DNA of 64,000 nucleotides from Corynebacterium sphenisci DSM 44792 (GTDB lineage Bacteria; Actinomycetota; Actinomycetes; Mycobacteriales; Mycobacteriaceae): the NCBI RefSeq assembly GCF_001941505.1, contig NZ_CP009248.1, positions 2,046,001-2,110,000 of the forward strand. Reading direction: 5' to 3'. Under the pieces are notes generated by a model. The model had not been told where the DNA came from and did no database searches. It saw nothing but the letters and a program-made list of their open reading frames with translations. A program made the translations under genes and the position numbers. Shown here in pieces: positions 26,749 to 35,082 of this stretch. Each line of letters opens with the position of its first letter. Positions within the stretch are counted from its first letter, which is position 1.

Positions 26749-26990
26749 CCGCCGCCGACCGCACCGAGGACACCGCCGCCGACCCGGGCCGCCCGCTGCT
26801 GCGGGTGCTCTCCGGCAACCCCGACGACGCCGAGGTCGCCGCGCTGACCGCGGTGGTCGCCGCCCTGGCGGCCTCCGCCGGCGGGGCCGCCGACACCGGC
26901 CCGCGCAATGACTGGGGCCGGCTCGACGAGGGCTTCCACCGGCCGCGCAGCTTCAGCCCGTCGAGCTTCCGCAACGTCGAGTACTACTAG
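26745..26990 (+). CDS. accE: Acyl-CoA carboxylase epsilon subunit
   Basis: 81-aa AccE. Small epsilon subunits bind the biotin-carboxylase/carboxyltransferase complex and raise its activity. It has the typical start [20 protein letters not shown], a flexible Ala/Gly/Asp linker and the C-terminal [20 protein letters not shown] motif. The GTG start overlaps the accD1 stop by 4 bp. The same order (accD-accE-maf) occurs in M. tuberculosis accD5-accE5. Confidence 0.92.
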   Translation: MTAADRTEDTAADPGRPLLRVLSGNPDDAEVAALTAVVAALAASAGGAADTGPRNDWGRLDEGFHRPRSFSPSSFRNVEYY

Positions 26991-27065
26991 CCGGATCCGC
27001 CGGGCCGCCGGCGGCCGCGCGCGGGCGCCGGCGGTTCCGGTGGGCCCGCCGCCGGCGGCCGGCGG

Positions 27066-27071
27066 TAGGCT
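27066..27071 (+). promoter_or_regulatory. -10 element, leaderless promoter of maf
   Basis: TAGGCT, 8 nt before the ATG at 27080. Confidence 0.45.
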
Positions 27072-27079
27072 CGGGGCCC

Positions 27080-27784
27080 ATGCGCACCCCGACGCCGCCC
27101 CCGGCACCCGAGGCCCCGGCGGCCGCCGCCGGCCACCGCATGATCCTGGCCTCCAGCTCCCCCTCGCGGCGGCTGGTGCTGCGCCGGGCCGGGGTGGACC
27201 CGGAGGTGATCGCCCCCGAGGTGGACGAGGACGCGGTGCGCGACCGGCTCGGCGCCGCGGCCCCGGCGGAGGTGGTGCGCGCCCTCGCCGCGGCGAAGTC
27301 CGCGGCGGTGCGCGAGCGCCTGGACGGCACCCCGCGGGCCGGGGTGGACGTCATCATCGCCTGCGATTCGATGCTGCTGCTGGACGGGGCGCTCAGCGGC
27401 AAACCGCACACCGCCGCCGAATGCGCCCGGCGCTGGCGGGCCCAGGCGGGCCGGGCCGCGGAACTGCTCACCGGGCATGCGGTGACCGTGCTGCGCGACG
27501 GGGCGGTGCTCGGCGAGCACGCCGAGACGGTGGCCACCACGGTGCGCTTCGGCACCCCGGCGGAGTCCGACATCGCCGCCTACGCCGCCACCGGGGAGCC
27601 GCTGGGCTGCGCCGGGGCGTTCACCCTGGAGGCCCTGGGCGGCTGGTTCATCGACGGCGTGGACGGGGATCCGGCCAGCGTGCTGGGCCTGTCGCTGCCC
27701 CTGCTGCGCCGGATCCTGGCCGGCCACGGCCTCGGCGTGGCCCCCTTCTGGAACCTGACGGGCCCCTCCGGGGCCGCCGGGTAA
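27080..27784 (+). CDS. maf: Maf-family nucleotide pyrophosphatase
   Basis: 234-aa Maf/YhdE protein, which hydrolyses non-canonical or pyrimidine nucleoside triphosphates to monophosphates. Motifs: MILASSSPSRRLVLRRAG (S-x-S-x-R-R substrate loop), ACDSMLLLDGALSGKP (catalytic Asp) and GCAGAFTLEALGGWFIDGVD. About 20 nonconserved residues (Pro/Ala-rich) precede MILASSS; the upstream ATG is preferred because of the TAGGCT -10 but the Met at residue 21 is an alternative start. Downstream of accE, as in other Corynebacteriales. Confidence 0.88.
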   Translation: MRTPTPPPAPEAPAAAAGHRMILASSSPSRRLVLRRAGVDPEVIAPEVDEDAVRDRLGAAAPAEVVRALAAAKSAAVRERLDGTPRAGVDVIIACDSMLLLDGALSGKPHTAAECARRWRAQAGRAAELLTGHAVTVLRDGAVLGEHAETVATTVRFGTPAESDIAAYAATGEPLGCAGAFTLEALGGWFIDGVDGDPASVLGLSLPLLRRILAGHGLGVAPFWNLTGPSGAAG

Positions 27785-27850
27785 TAGGCTGTACCCGATG
27801 ACGTCGACGGGCCGGATGCGCCCGACCGCGCACGAGCCCCGGAGGAGAAC

Positions 27851-28741
27851 ATGGCCGCACCGCAGGACCCCACCGCCCAGTTCCGGCAGTACGCCCACCC
27901 CGAACGGCTGGTGTCCAGCTCCTGGCTGGCCGCGCGGCTGGGCACCCCGGGGCTGCGGGTCGTCGAATCCGACGAGGACGCCCTCCTCTACGACATCGGG
28001 CACATCCCCGGGGCGGTGCGCATCGACTGGCACCGCGATCTCAACGACCAGGTGATCCGGGACTACATCGATCCGCGGGCCTTCGCGGAGCTGATGAGCT
28101 CCCGGGGCATCTCCCGGGAGGACACGGTGGTGGTCTACGGGGACAAGTCCAACTGGTGGGCCGCCTACACCCTGTGGGTGCTGGAGCTCTTCGGCCACCC
28201 CGACGTCCGGCTGCTCGACGGGGGCCGCGACGCCTGGATGACCGAGGAGCGCGACACCAGCTTCGAGGTCCCGGAGTACCCGCGCACCGACTACCCCGTG
28301 GTGGCGCGCGAGGACGCCCCGCTGCGCGCCTTCGCCGGGGACGCGCTGGCCCAGATGGGCCGCGGGGAGCTCATCGACGTGCGCTCCCCGGAGGAGTACC
28401 GCGGCGATCGCACCCATATGGTGGACTACCCGCAGGAGGGGGTGCTGCGCGGCGGGCACATCCCGGGCGCGCGCAACGTGCCCTGGAACCGGGCGGTGCA
28501 CCCCAACTCGCGCTTCCGCTCCCGGGAGGAGCTCGACGCCATCTACGGCGAGCCCGCCGAGGACGCCATCGTCTACTGCCGGATCGGGGAGCGCTCCGCG
28601 CACACCTGGTTCGTGCTGCGCTACCTGCTCGGCTGGCGCGGGGTGCGCAACTACGACGGCTCCTGGGTGGAGTGGGGCAACATGATCCGGATGCCGATCG
28701 CCCGCGGCGACGCCCCCGGCGAGGCCCCGGCCGGGGCCTGA
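27851..28741 (+). CDS. sseA: Sulfurtransferase (rhodanese), SseA type
   Basis: 296-aa two-domain rhodanese. The N-terminal domain (about 20-145) lacks the catalytic Cys; the C-terminal domain has the active-site loop [20 protein letters not shown]. It transfers sulfane sulfur from thiosulfate or 3-mercaptopyruvate to thiophilic acceptors. The CRIGERS loop is the form seen in mycobacterial SseA/CysA2 proteins. A ribosome site ggaggag lies before the ATG, and a TAGGCT -10 lies about 60 nt upstream at the end of maf. The maf-sseA-accBC order is conserved in the order Mycobacteriales. Confidence 0.9.
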   Translation: MAAPQDPTAQFRQYAHPERLVSSSWLAARLGTPGLRVVESDEDALLYDIGHIPGAVRIDWHRDLNDQVIRDYIDPRAFAELMSSRGISREDTVVVYGDKSNWWAAYTLWVLELFGHPDVRLLDGGRDAWMTEERDTSFEVPEYPRTDYPVVAREDAPLRAFAGDALAQMGRGELIDVRSPEEYRGDRTHMVDYPQEGVLRGGHIPGARNVPWNRAVHPNSRFRSREELDAIYGEPAEDAIVYCRIGERSAHTWFVLRYLLGWRGVRNYDGSWVEWGNMIRMPIARGDAPGEAPAGA

Positions 28742-29004
28742 GGGCCCCCGGGCCCTCCCCCGGAACGGGCGCCGGCGAAACCGGCGAGTCCGGTCCCGGG
28801 GCGAACCTGTGCAAGAATGGTTTTGTCGGGTTTCGCGTCCGGTCGACCGCAACCGGGACACCCGCGGCCCACGGGCTAACGCCGTGCGCCGCCGGGGCCG
28901 CCGGGTACCGGACGAGGCCGCGGAACCTCCCGCATAACCCGCATGTCGCACCATCGTCCCCGGGGGAATCCGCCGCCGGGGCGCCACGAAAACAGGAGGG
29001 TTTC
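28742..29004 (+). promoter_or_regulatory. accBC upstream region (263 bp, no gene)
   Basis: Holds a possible -10 (AAGAAT, 28813-28818, with TGTGC before it) and then a leader of about 180 nt ending in the aggaggg ribosome site. No ORF. A regulator site for FasR would be expected here from C. glutamicum but I could not recognise one with certainty. Confidence 0.35.
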
Positions 29005-30783
29005 GTGTCCGAGCAGCACACCCAGAAGATCGAGAAGATTCTCGTCGCCAACCGCGGCGAGATCGCGGTGCGCGTGATCCGCGCCGCCCGCGACGCCGGT
29101 ATCCCGTCGGTGGCCGTCTACGCCGAGCCGGACGCGAACGCGCCCTTCGTCGGCATGGCCGACGAGGCCTTCGCCCTCGGCGGGCAGACCTCCGCGGAGT
29201 CCTACCTGGTGTTCGACAAGATCCTCGACGCCGCCCGCAAGTCCGGGGCGAACGCGATCCACCCCGGCTACGGCTTCCTCTCCGAGAACGGCGACTTCGC
29301 CGAGGCGGTGGAGGCCGCCGGGCTCATCTGGGTGGGGCCCTCCGCGGAGTCGATCCGGGCCCTGGGCGACAAGGTCACCGCCCGCGCCATCGCGCTGAAG
29401 GCCGAGGCGCCGATGGCGCCGGGCACCAAGGAGCCGGTCAAGGACGCCTCCGAGGTGGTCGCCTTCGCCGAGGAGCATGGCCTGCCGATCGCGATCAAGG
29501 CCGCCTTCGGCGGCGGCGGCCGCGGCATGAAGGTCGCCCACTCCATGGACGAGGTCGCCGACCTCTTCGAGTCCGCCACCCGCGAGGCGGTCGCCGCCTT
29601 CGGCCGCGGGGAGTGCTTCGTGGAGCGCTACCTGGACAAGGCCCGGCACGTGGAGTGCCAGGTGGTGGCGGACAAGCACGGCAACGTGATCGTCGCCTCC
29701 ACCCGCGACTGCTCCCTGCAGCGGCGCTTCCAGAAGCTCGTCGAGGAGGCCCCGGCGCCCTTCCTCACCGAGGAGCAGGATCGCCGGCTGCGCGAGTCCG
29801 CGAAGGCGATCTGCCGGGAGGCCGGCTACTACGGCGCCGGCACCGTGGAGTACCTGGTCGGCGCGGACGGGCTGATCTCCTTCCTCGAGGTGAACACCCG
29901 GCTGCAGGTGGAGCACCCGGTGACCGAGGAGGTCACCGGCATCGACCTGGTCCGGGAGCAGTTCCGGATCGCCGAGGGCCGGGAGCTCTCCGTCACGGAG
30001 GACCCGGAGCTGCGCGGGCACGCCTTCGAGTTCCGGATCAACGGCGAGGACGCCGGCTCGAACTTCATGCCCGGCCCGGGCACCATCACCGCCTACGCCG
30101 AGCCCGCCGGCCCGGGGGTGCGGATGGACTCCGGGGTGCGCGCCGGCGACGTCATCGGCGGCCAGTTCGACTCCATGCTCGCCAAGCTCATCGTCTGGGG
30201 CGAGGACCGCGAGGAGGCGCTGCGCCGCTCCGCCCGGGCCCTCGACGAGTACGTGGTGGAGGGCCTGGCCACGGTGATCCCCTTCCACCGGCACATCGTG
30301 GAGAACCCGGCCTTCGTCGGCGACGGGGAGTCCTTCGAGGTCTACACCAAGTGGATCGAGGAGGAGTGGGACAACCCGATCCCGCCCTACGCGGGCGACG
30401 CCGAGGTCGACGGGGAGGAGGCGGAGCCGGCGAAGAAGGTGATCGTGGAAATCGACGGCCGCCGGGTGGAGATCGCCCTGCCCGCGGATCTGGCGCTCGG
30501 CGGCGGCGCCGGCGGGGCCCGGAAGAAGGCGAAGAAGCGCCGCTCCGGGGGCTCGAAGAAGGCCGCCAGCGGCGATGCCGTGGTCGCCCCGATGCAGGGC
30601 ACCGTGATCAAGGTGCCCGTGGAGGAGGGCGCCGAGGTCGCCGAGGGCGACACCGTGGTGGTGCTCGAGGCGATGAAGATGGAGAACCCGGTCAAGGCGC
30701 ACAAGGCCGGCACCGTCACCGGGCTGGCCGCCGAGGCCGGCGCCGGGGTGGGCAAGGGCGATGTGCTGATGGAGATCAAGTAG
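29005..30783 (+). CDS. accBC: Acyl-CoA carboxylase alpha subunit (biotin carboxylase + biotin carrier)
   Basis: 592-aa fused alpha subunit. The biotin-carboxylase domain (about 10-455) starts [20 protein letters not shown] and has the ATP-grasp loop [13 protein letters not shown] and [19 protein letters not shown] Lys/Ser-rich linker leads to the biotinyl domain with [17 protein letters not shown], whose Lys is biotinylated by BirA. It supplies carboxybiotin to AccD1, AccD2 and related subunits. GTG start with aggaggg five nt upstream. The 263-bp upstream region gives it its own promoter (candidate AAGAAT at 28813-28818). Length matches C. glutamicum AccBC. Confidence 0.96.
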   Translation: MSEQHTQKIEKILVANRGEIAVRVIRAARDAGIPSVAVYAEPDANAPFVGMADEAFALGGQTSAESYLVFDKILDAARKSGANAIHPGYGFLSENGDFAEAVEAAGLIWVGPSAESIRALGDKVTARAIALKAEAPMAPGTKEPVKDASEVVAFAEEHGLPIAIKAAFGGGGRGMKVAHSMDEVADLFESATREAVAAFGRGECFVERYLDKARHVECQVVADKHGNVIVASTRDCSLQRRFQKLVEEAPAPFLTEEQDRRLRESAKAICREAGYYGAGTVEYLVGADGLISFLEVNTRLQVEHPVTEEVTGIDLVREQFRIAEGRELSVTEDPELRGHAFEFRINGEDAGSNFMPGPGTITAYAEPAGPGVRMDSGVRAGDVIGGQFDSMLAKLIVWGEDREEALRRSARALDEYVVEGLATVIPFHRHIVENPAFVGDGESFEVYTKWIEEEWDNPIPPYAGDAEVDGEEAEPAKKVIVEIDGRRVEIALPADLALGGGAGGARKKAKKRRSGGSKKAASGDAVVAPMQGTVIKVPVEEGAEVAEGDTVVVLEAMKMENPVKAHKAGTVTGLAAEAGAGVGKGDVLMEIK

Positions 30784-30810
30784 CGCCCGCCCGCGGCCGG
30801 CGGACCCCGC

Positions 30811-30850
30811 GGCCCCGCCCGCCCGCGCACCGCGCGCGGCGGGCGGGGCC
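30811..30850 (+). terminator. Hairpin terminator after accBC
   Basis: 13-bp perfect stem, ggccccgcccgcc (30811-30823) with ggcgggcggggcc (30838-30850), loop 14 nt, no T-run. The following promoter begins 15 nt later. Confidence 0.5.
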
Positions 30851-30864
30851 GCCGCCGTTGCCGG

Positions 30865-30870
30865 TATCCT
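30865..30870 (+). promoter_or_regulatory. -10 element, leaderless promoter of the DUF1707 gene
   Basis: TATCCT, 6 nt before the ATG at 30877. Confidence 0.5.
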
Positions 30871-30876
30871 GGGCGC

Positions 30877-31419
30877 ATGCACCCGGACCCGAGCCCGCCC
30901 CGCGCCGACGACGCCATGCGCATCGGCGACGCGGATCGATCCCGCATGCTGGAGCTGCTGCAGGAGCATCTCGCCGCCGGCCGGCTGAGCCTCGCCGAGT
31001 TCGAGGAGCGCTCCGCGGAGGCGATCCGCGCCCGCACCCGCCGGGAGGGCCGCGCCCTGTTCGCGGATCTGCCCGCCGAGGCCCCCGGCCCCGCCGATGC
31101 CGCGGCGGCCTGGCCCCGGCCGGCGCCGCCCGCCCCGCGGGGCCCGGCGCGGCCCCCGGCGCCGCGCACCGTCGCCGAGATCGTGCCGCCCGGGGGGCCG
31201 GGCTCGCGGCGCCATGAGCGCACCGCGCTGATGGCCCTGGCCGGGGTGGCCTGGCTGGCGCTGGCCGATCTGCCGCTCATCGGCGATGCGATGTGGCTCC
31301 TGCCCGCGATCACCGCGATCCTGCTCTACGTGGCCAAGGTGGGCCCCCCGCAGTGGTACCTCACCGAGGAGCAGAAGCGGGCCCTGGACCAGCTGGAGAA
31401 GAACCCCCCGGCCGACTGA
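30877..31419 (+). CDS. DUF1707 (SHOCT-like) membrane protein
   Basis: 180-aa protein. Residues about 14-65 form a DUF1707 domain (MRIGDADRSRMLELLQEHLA, then GRLSLAEFEERSAEAIRART), a short helical module of actinobacterial membrane proteins. A Pro/Ala-rich linker is followed by two hydrophobic helices (ALMALAGVAWLALADLPLIG and MWLLPAITAILLYVAKV) and an acidic/basic tail. DUF1707 proteins are of unknown function; some are linked to envelope stress or regulation. Leaderless start. The next gene follows after 29 bp. Confidence 0.8.
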   Translation: MHPDPSPPRADDAMRIGDADRSRMLELLQEHLAAGRLSLAEFEERSAEAIRARTRREGRALFADLPAEAPGPADAAAAWPRPAPPAPRGPARPPAPRTVAEIVPPGGPGSRRHERTALMALAGVAWLALADLPLIGDAMWLLPAITAILLYVAKVGPPQWYLTEEQKRALDQLEKNPPAD

Positions 31420-31448
31420 CGGCCGACCGCACCCCGGAGGACACCGCC

Positions 31449-31895
31449 ATGGAACCCATCGAACTCAACGCCGGCCGCTTCCACCTGCGGCCGCTGCGCC
31501 ACGACGACCGCGTCGACGACATCCCCGCGCTGTCCCGGGCGCACGGCCGCGGGGTCTACCCCGAGTACTTCGCCGACGCCGCCGCGGACTGGGCCGCCGA
31601 CCGGGCCTACCGCTGGGCGGTGGCCGAGGGCACCCGGGTGGAGCTGCTCGCCGAACTCACCGTCACCCCGGTGGGCGAGGACCAGGCCGAGATCGCGGTG
31701 CGCGCCGCCGGCGACCCGGCCCGGGTGATCGAGGTCGACGACCCGGCGCTGCCGGAGGTCACCGTCGCCGACGCCTGCGCCGCGGCGAAGGAGGCCGCCA
31801 CCGGCTGGGTGGAGGGGGGCCTGGGCCGGGCGGCGGTCGCCCCGCGGCCCTACCCGGCGCACCCGGGCGATCCCCGCCCGGTGGACCGGGGGTAG
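31449..31895 (+). CDS. Hypothetical protein (148 aa)
   Basis: Not recognised as a named family. It opens with [20 protein letters not shown], which resembles the first strand of a GNAT acetyltransferase, but no acetyl-CoA loop (Q/R-x-x-G-x-A) follows. The rest is acidic and Ala-rich with a Pro-rich end ([18 protein letters not shown]). The ATG has a good ribosome site (ccggagga) and follows the DUF1707 gene by 29 bp, so they are probably cotranscribed. Overlapping frames on both strands are open because of the GC content, but this frame has the typical codon bias and the ribosome site. Confidence 0.6.
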   Translation: MEPIELNAGRFHLRPLRHDDRVDDIPALSRAHGRGVYPEYFADAAADWAADRAYRWAVAEGTRVELLAELTVTPVGEDQAEIAVRAAGDPARVIEVDDPALPEVTVADACAAAKEAATGWVEGGLGRAAVAPRPYPAHPGDPRPVDRG

Positions 31896-31958
31896 CCCCG
31901 GGCCGCCCCGCCGCGGGCGCTCCGGCGCCGTCCGCCCCGCGGCGGGGCCGCCGCCCCC

Positions 31959-31964
31959 TAGACT
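31959..31964 (+). promoter_or_regulatory. -10 element, leaderless promoter of glpK
   Basis: TAGACT, 7 nt before the GTG at 31972. Confidence 0.6.
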
Positions 31965-31971
31965 CGGACGG

Positions 31972-33540
31972 GTGAAGATCCCGGGCCAGTTCACCTCCCA
32001 GTTCGAGACCCAGGCGCGCGCCCTGTTCAACCGGGGCGCGGGCTCGGTGGTCGCCGCCGTCGACCAGGGCACCACCTCCACCCGCTGCATCCTCTTCGAC
32101 CGCGAGGGGGAGCGGGTCGGGATGAGCCAGCTGGAGCACCGCCAGATCATGCCCCGGCCCGGCTGGGTGGAGCACGACCCCCGGGAGCTGTGGGCGAACA
32201 CCCGCCGGGTGCTCGCCGACGTCACCGCGGAATCGGAGTACGCCGCCAGCGACATCGCCGCCCTGGGCATCACCAACCAGCGGGAGACCACCATCGTGTG
32301 GGACCGGGAGACCGGGGAGCCGGTGTACAACGCCATCGTCTGGCAGGACACCCGCACCACCGGGATCTGCGAGCGGCTGGCCGCCGAAATCGGCGAGGAG
32401 CGGATCAACCGGGTGACCGGGCTGCCCATCTCCACCTACTTCTCCGGGCCCAAGATCGCCTGGATCCTGGACCACGTCGAGGGCGCCCGGGAGCGCGCCG
32501 AGGCCGGGGAGCTGCTCTTCGGCACCGTGGACACCTGGCTGACCTGGAACCTCACCCGCCGCGACGGCAAGGCGCTGCACGTCACCGACGTCACCAACGC
32601 CTCCCGCACCATGCTGATGAACCTGGAGACCCTGGAATGGGACCGGGAGCTGTGCGCGGCGATGGGGGTGCCGCCGGCGATGCTGCCGGCCATCGCCAGC
32701 TCCTCCCAGTACCTGGGCAAGGTGCGCTGGGCCGGGCCGGTGGCCGGGGTGCCGTTGGCCGGGATCCTCGGCGACCAGCAGGCGGCGACCTTCGGCCAGG
32801 CCTGCCTGGAGCCCGGGGAGGCGAAGAACACCTACGGCACCGGCAACTTCCTGCTGCTCAACACCGGCACCGTGCCGCAGCGCTCGGATCACGGCCTGAT
32901 CACCACCGTCGCCTACCGGATCGGCGAGGAGCTGCCGGTCTACGCCCTGGAGGGATCCATCGCGGTGACCGGCTCCCTGGTGCAGTGGCTGCGCGACAAC
33001 CTGGGCCTCATCCCGGACGCGCCCTCGGTGGAGGCGCTGGCGCGCACCGTGGACGACAACGGCGGCTGCTACATCGTGCCCGCCTTCTCCGGGCTGCTCG
33101 CCCCGCGCTGGCGGCCCGACGCCCGCGGGGTGATCGTGGGCCTGACCCGCTACATCACCAAGGGCCACATCGCCCGGGCCGCCCTGGAGGCCACCGCCTA
33201 CCAGACCCGGGAGGTCGTCGAGGCGATGGACGCCGACTCCGGGGTGAGCCTGACCAGCCTGCGCGTCGACGGCGGGATGACCGGCAACGACCTGCTCATG
33301 CAGTTCCAGGCGGACATCCTCGGCGTCAGCGTCACCCGGCCCACGATCACCGAGACCACCGCGCTCGGCGCCGCCTACGCCGCGGGCCTGGCGGTGGGGT
33401 TCTGGGAGTCCACCGACGAGATCCGGGAGATGTGGCGGGAGGACCGCACCTTCGCCCCGAGCATGTCCGCCGAGCAGCGCGACCGGCTCTACGCCCGCTG
33501 GGATGATGCGGTGCAGCGCACCCTCGGCTGGGAGCGCTGA
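31972..33540 (+). CDS. glpK: Glycerol kinase
   Basis: 522-aa FGGY-family kinase that phosphorylates glycerol to sn-glycerol 3-phosphate. The diagnostic N-terminal [32 protein letters not shown], the [10 protein letters not shown] loop and the ATP-site segment [20 protein letters not shown] are all intact. It carries about 26 extra residues before the usual start ([20 protein letters not shown]). The GTG is fixed by a TAGACT -10 seven nt upstream and no ribosome site appears near a later start. No glycerol facilitator or GlpD is adjacent. Followed by pspC after 24 bp. Confidence 0.93.
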   Translation: MKIPGQFTSQFETQARALFNRGAGSVVAAVDQGTTSTRCILFDREGERVGMSQLEHRQIMPRPGWVEHDPRELWANTRRVLADVTAESEYAASDIAALGITNQRETTIVWDRETGEPVYNAIVWQDTRTTGICERLAAEIGEERINRVTGLPISTYFSGPKIAWILDHVEGARERAEAGELLFGTVDTWLTWNLTRRDGKALHVTDVTNASRTMLMNLETLEWDRELCAAMGVPPAMLPAIASSSQYLGKVRWAGPVAGVPLAGILGDQQAATFGQACLEPGEAKNTYGTGNFLLLNTGTVPQRSDHGLITTVAYRIGEELPVYALEGSIAVTGSLVQWLRDNLGLIPDAPSVEALARTVDDNGGCYIVPAFSGLLAPRWRPDARGVIVGLTRYITKGHIARAALEATAYQTREVVEAMDADSGVSLTSLRVDGGMTGNDLLMQFQADILGVSVTRPTITETTALGAAYAAGLAVGFWESTDEIREMWREDRTFAPSMSAEQRDRLYARWDDAVQRTLGWER

Positions 33541-33552
33541 CCCCTCCCGCGC

Positions 33553-33558
33553 TACCAT
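33553..33558 (+). promoter_or_regulatory. -10 element, leaderless promoter of the pspC-like gene
   Basis: TACCAT, 6 nt before the ATG at 33565. Confidence 0.45.
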
Positions 33559-33564
33559 CGCCCC

Positions 33565-33774
33565 ATGAGCCCCGGACCACCGGCGACGCTGCGCCGCTCC
33601 CGCACCGACCGGATGCTCGCCGGGGTGCTCGCCGGGATCGGCCAATGGCTGGGCATCCCGCCGAACCGGGTGCGCCTGGCCTTCCTGATCTCCCTGCTGC
33701 TGCCCGGCCCGCAGGCGGCGCTCTACCTCATCGGCTGGCTGCTCATCCCCGACGGTGAACCGCCCCGGGACTGA
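33565..33774 (+). CDS. PspC-domain small membrane protein
   Basis: 69-aa protein consisting of one PspC domain: LRRSRTDRMLAGVLAGIGQW, then LGIPPNRVRLAFLISLLLPG and the second helix ALYLIGWLLIPDG. PspC proteins are membrane stress sensors in phage-shock systems, but stand-alone PspC proteins in actinobacteria have no established partner. No PspA homologue lies near. Convergent with cobF. Confidence 0.82.
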   Translation: MSPGPPATLRRSRTDRMLAGVLAGIGQWLGIPPNRVRLAFLISLLLPGPQAALYLIGWLLIPDGEPPRD

Positions 33775-33797
33775 CCGCCCCCGCCCGGCGCACCGGC

Positions 33798-34544
33798 TCA
33801 GCCGGCCCCGCGCAGCAGGTAGATGTCCATGATCCAGCCGTGGCCGGCGCGCAGCCGCGCCTTCTCCGCCGCGATCTCCTCCCCCACCTCCCCGACCCGG
33901 CCGCGGCGCAGGATCTCCAGCCCGGTGCCCAGGTAGGCGCCCCAGAGGATCTCCTCGGCCGGATCGGCGTGCTCCAGCCAGGCGGCGCCGCCGTCGAGCA
34001 TCACCACCGCGTCCATGCCCGCCGGGCGCTCCCCCAGCCGGCGGCCGGTGGTGGTCAGCACCGGCCGGCCCACCCGGTTCAGGGTCACCCCGTGGGCGGC
34101 GGTGAGCGCCTGCACCGCGGTGATCCCCGGGATCACCCGGGTGCCGAAGTCCACCCCGAGGGCCCGGATCCGCTCCAGGATGCGCAGCGTGGAGTCGTAG
34201 AGCGAGGGATCCCCCCACACCAGGAACGCGCCCCGGCCGCCGTCCGGCAGCGCGGCCCGGATCGCCTCGGCGAGCACCCGGGCCCGGCGGTCGTGCCAGT
34301 CCTCGACGGTGGCCCGGTAGTCCCTCGGATCCCGGTCCCGCGGCGGGTCCGGCACGGTGACCAGGCGCGCGCCCGGGGCGTGGGCGTCCAGGATGGCCCG
34401 CCGGGCGGCGAGCAGATCCGCCTTCACGGCGCCCTTGTCCATGGCGAAGACCGCGTCGACCTCGCCGAGGGCGGCGACCGCCTCCAGGGTCAGGTGCGCG
34501 GGGCTGCCCGCGCCGATGCCGATGACGTCGATGGTGAGGTTCAT
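33798..34544 (-). CDS. cobF: Precorrin-6A synthase (deacetylating)
   Basis: 248-aa SAM-dependent methyltransferase of the tetrapyrrole methylase fold. CobF methylates C-1 of precorrin-5 and removes the acetyl group in aerobic cobalamin synthesis. Seen: MNLTIDVIGIGAGSPAHLTL at the start, GAFLVWGDPSLYDSTLRILE, VIPGITAVQALTAAHGVTLN and the C-terminal HGWIMDIYLLRG. The start at 34544 has the ribosome site aagga; the frame extends 13 codons further without support. The gene stands alone; no other cobalamin gene is in the window, as is common for scattered cob genes in Corynebacterium. Confidence 0.88.
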   Translation of the reverse strand: MNLTIDVIGIGAGSPAHLTLEAVAALGEVDAVFAMDKGAVKADLLAARRAILDAHAPGARLVTVPDPPRDRDPRDYRATVEDWHDRRARVLAEAIRAALPDGGRGAFLVWGDPSLYDSTLRILERIRALGVDFGTRVIPGITAVQALTAAHGVTLNRVGRPVLTTTGRRLGERPAGMDAVVMLDGGAAWLEHADPAEEILWGAYLGTGLEILRRGRVGEVGEEIAAEKARLRAGHGWIMDIYLLRGAG

Positions 34545-34581
34545 GGGGCGGTCCTTCCGGGGGCCAGGGGTGCCGGGGGCC

Positions 34582-34587
34582 AATCTA
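34582..34587 (-). promoter_or_regulatory. -10 element for cobF
   Basis: TAGATT on the minus strand, about 38 nt upstream of the cobF ATG, which has its own ribosome site. Confidence 0.45.
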
Positions 34588-34662
34588 CCGGCCCCGCCCG
34601 GCCGGGCCCGGACAGCGGCCCGGGACGATCCGGGCGCCTCGTGCCGGGGTGGCCGGGTGCGC

Positions 34663-34668
34663 TACCCT
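34663..34668 (+). promoter_or_regulatory. -10 element for the tRNA-Arg gene
   Basis: TACCCT, 35 nt before the mature 5' end of the tRNA. Confidence 0.4.
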
Positions 34669-34703
34669 GGTGCGCGGTGATGACGCGGGCGCCGCCCGCG
34701 CCC

Positions 34704-34776
34704 GCCCCAGTAGCTCAGGGGATAGAGCACGGCTCTCCTAAAGCCGGTGTCGCAGGTTCGAATCCTGCCTGGGGCA
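34704..34776 (+). tRNA. tRNA-Arg (anticodon CCU)
   Basis: 73-nt cloverleaf. Acceptor GCCCCAG pairs with CTGGGGC, D-stem GCTC/GAGC, anticodon stem CGGCT/AGCCG with loop CTCCTAA (anticodon CCT in DNA), variable loop GTGTC, T-arm GCAGG-TTCGAAT-CCTGC, discriminator A. The CCA end is not encoded. It decodes AGG. A tRNA of this type is a common integration site for actinobacterial mobile elements, and an accessory-looking stretch follows directly. Confidence 0.95.
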
Positions 34777-34885
34777 CGACCCGACCGCCCCCGCTGACCG
34801 GCAGCAATGCAGGACAGCGAGGGTTTGATTTGTTCACCACCGGGGTGCCCCGAGGCCATGTCGGGGCCTGCTCCCGCGAAACGCC

Positions 34886-34905
34886 GAGCCAAAAGTGAGC
34901 CAAAA
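34886..34905. repeat. Short direct repeat GAGCCAAAA x2
   Basis: Two copies of GAGCCAAAA, 11 nt apart, 110 nt after the tRNA-Arg. Sequences of this style occur at or near attachment sites of tRNA-integrating elements. The interpretation as an att core is inference. Confidence 0.35.
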
Positions 34906-34962
34906 ATCGCGGCGCCGGATCGCCCCCGGCACACCACCCGGACCCCGGGGCGCGGGGCCGGC

Positions 34963-34990
34963 GGGAGACGGGGGAATCGAACCCACCATC
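34963..34990 (-). other. tRNA/tmRNA 3'-end-like remnant
   Basis: On the minus strand, GTGGG-TTCGATT-CCCCC looks like a T-arm (one mismatch in the stem) followed by GTCTCCC, which would be the 3' acceptor strand. No matching 5' half or anticodon arm is present, so this is not a functional tRNA. It may be a duplicated attachment-site fragment of a tRNA or tmRNA gene. Confidence 0.35.
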
Positions 34991-35030
34991 AGCTCACGGC
35001 CCCCTACCGGGCCGGACGCCTCCCATGGAA

Positions 35031-35063
35031 AAACCCGGCATGACCACGGGTCATGCCGGGTTT
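35031..35063 (-). terminator. Intrinsic terminator of the 89-aa gene
   Basis: 15-bp perfect stem, aaacccggcatgacc (35031-35045) with ggtcatgccgggttt (35049-35063), 3-nt loop. On the minus strand it is followed by a T5 run. It lies 20 nt behind the stop of the minus-strand gene. Confidence 0.85.
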
Positions 35064-35082
35064 GCCCGAGACGGTGTTCCGC

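Larger units (their letters stand above)
34777..35082. other. Gene-free stretch behind the tRNA with integration-scar features (306 bp)
   Basis: No credible gene. It holds a tandem repeat GAGCCAAAA/GAGCCAAAA (34886-34894, 34897-34905), a tRNA/tmRNA 3'-end-like remnant on the minus strand (about 34963-34990) and the terminator of the next minus-strand gene (35031-35063). It is less GC-rich than its surroundings in places (AAAAGTGAGCCAAAAATC). This looks like the end of an old integrated element, but no integrase remains. Confidence 0.45.

Noticed and set aside
27799..28055. ATG right after a TAGGCT element, possible leader peptide before sseA
   Set aside because: The frame runs 85 codons antiphase into sseA with Arg/Pro noise; sseA has its own ribosome site.
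34715..34903. Minus-strand ORF across the tRNA with peptide PQAGFEPATPALGEPCSIP
   Set aside because: This is the well-known artefact of translating a tRNA-Arg gene antisense; no ribosome site and no gene.
34807..35043. Plus-strand ORF with GNRTHHQLTAPYRAG
   Set aside because: Same type of artefact, produced by antisense reading of tRNA-like DNA at 34963-34990.
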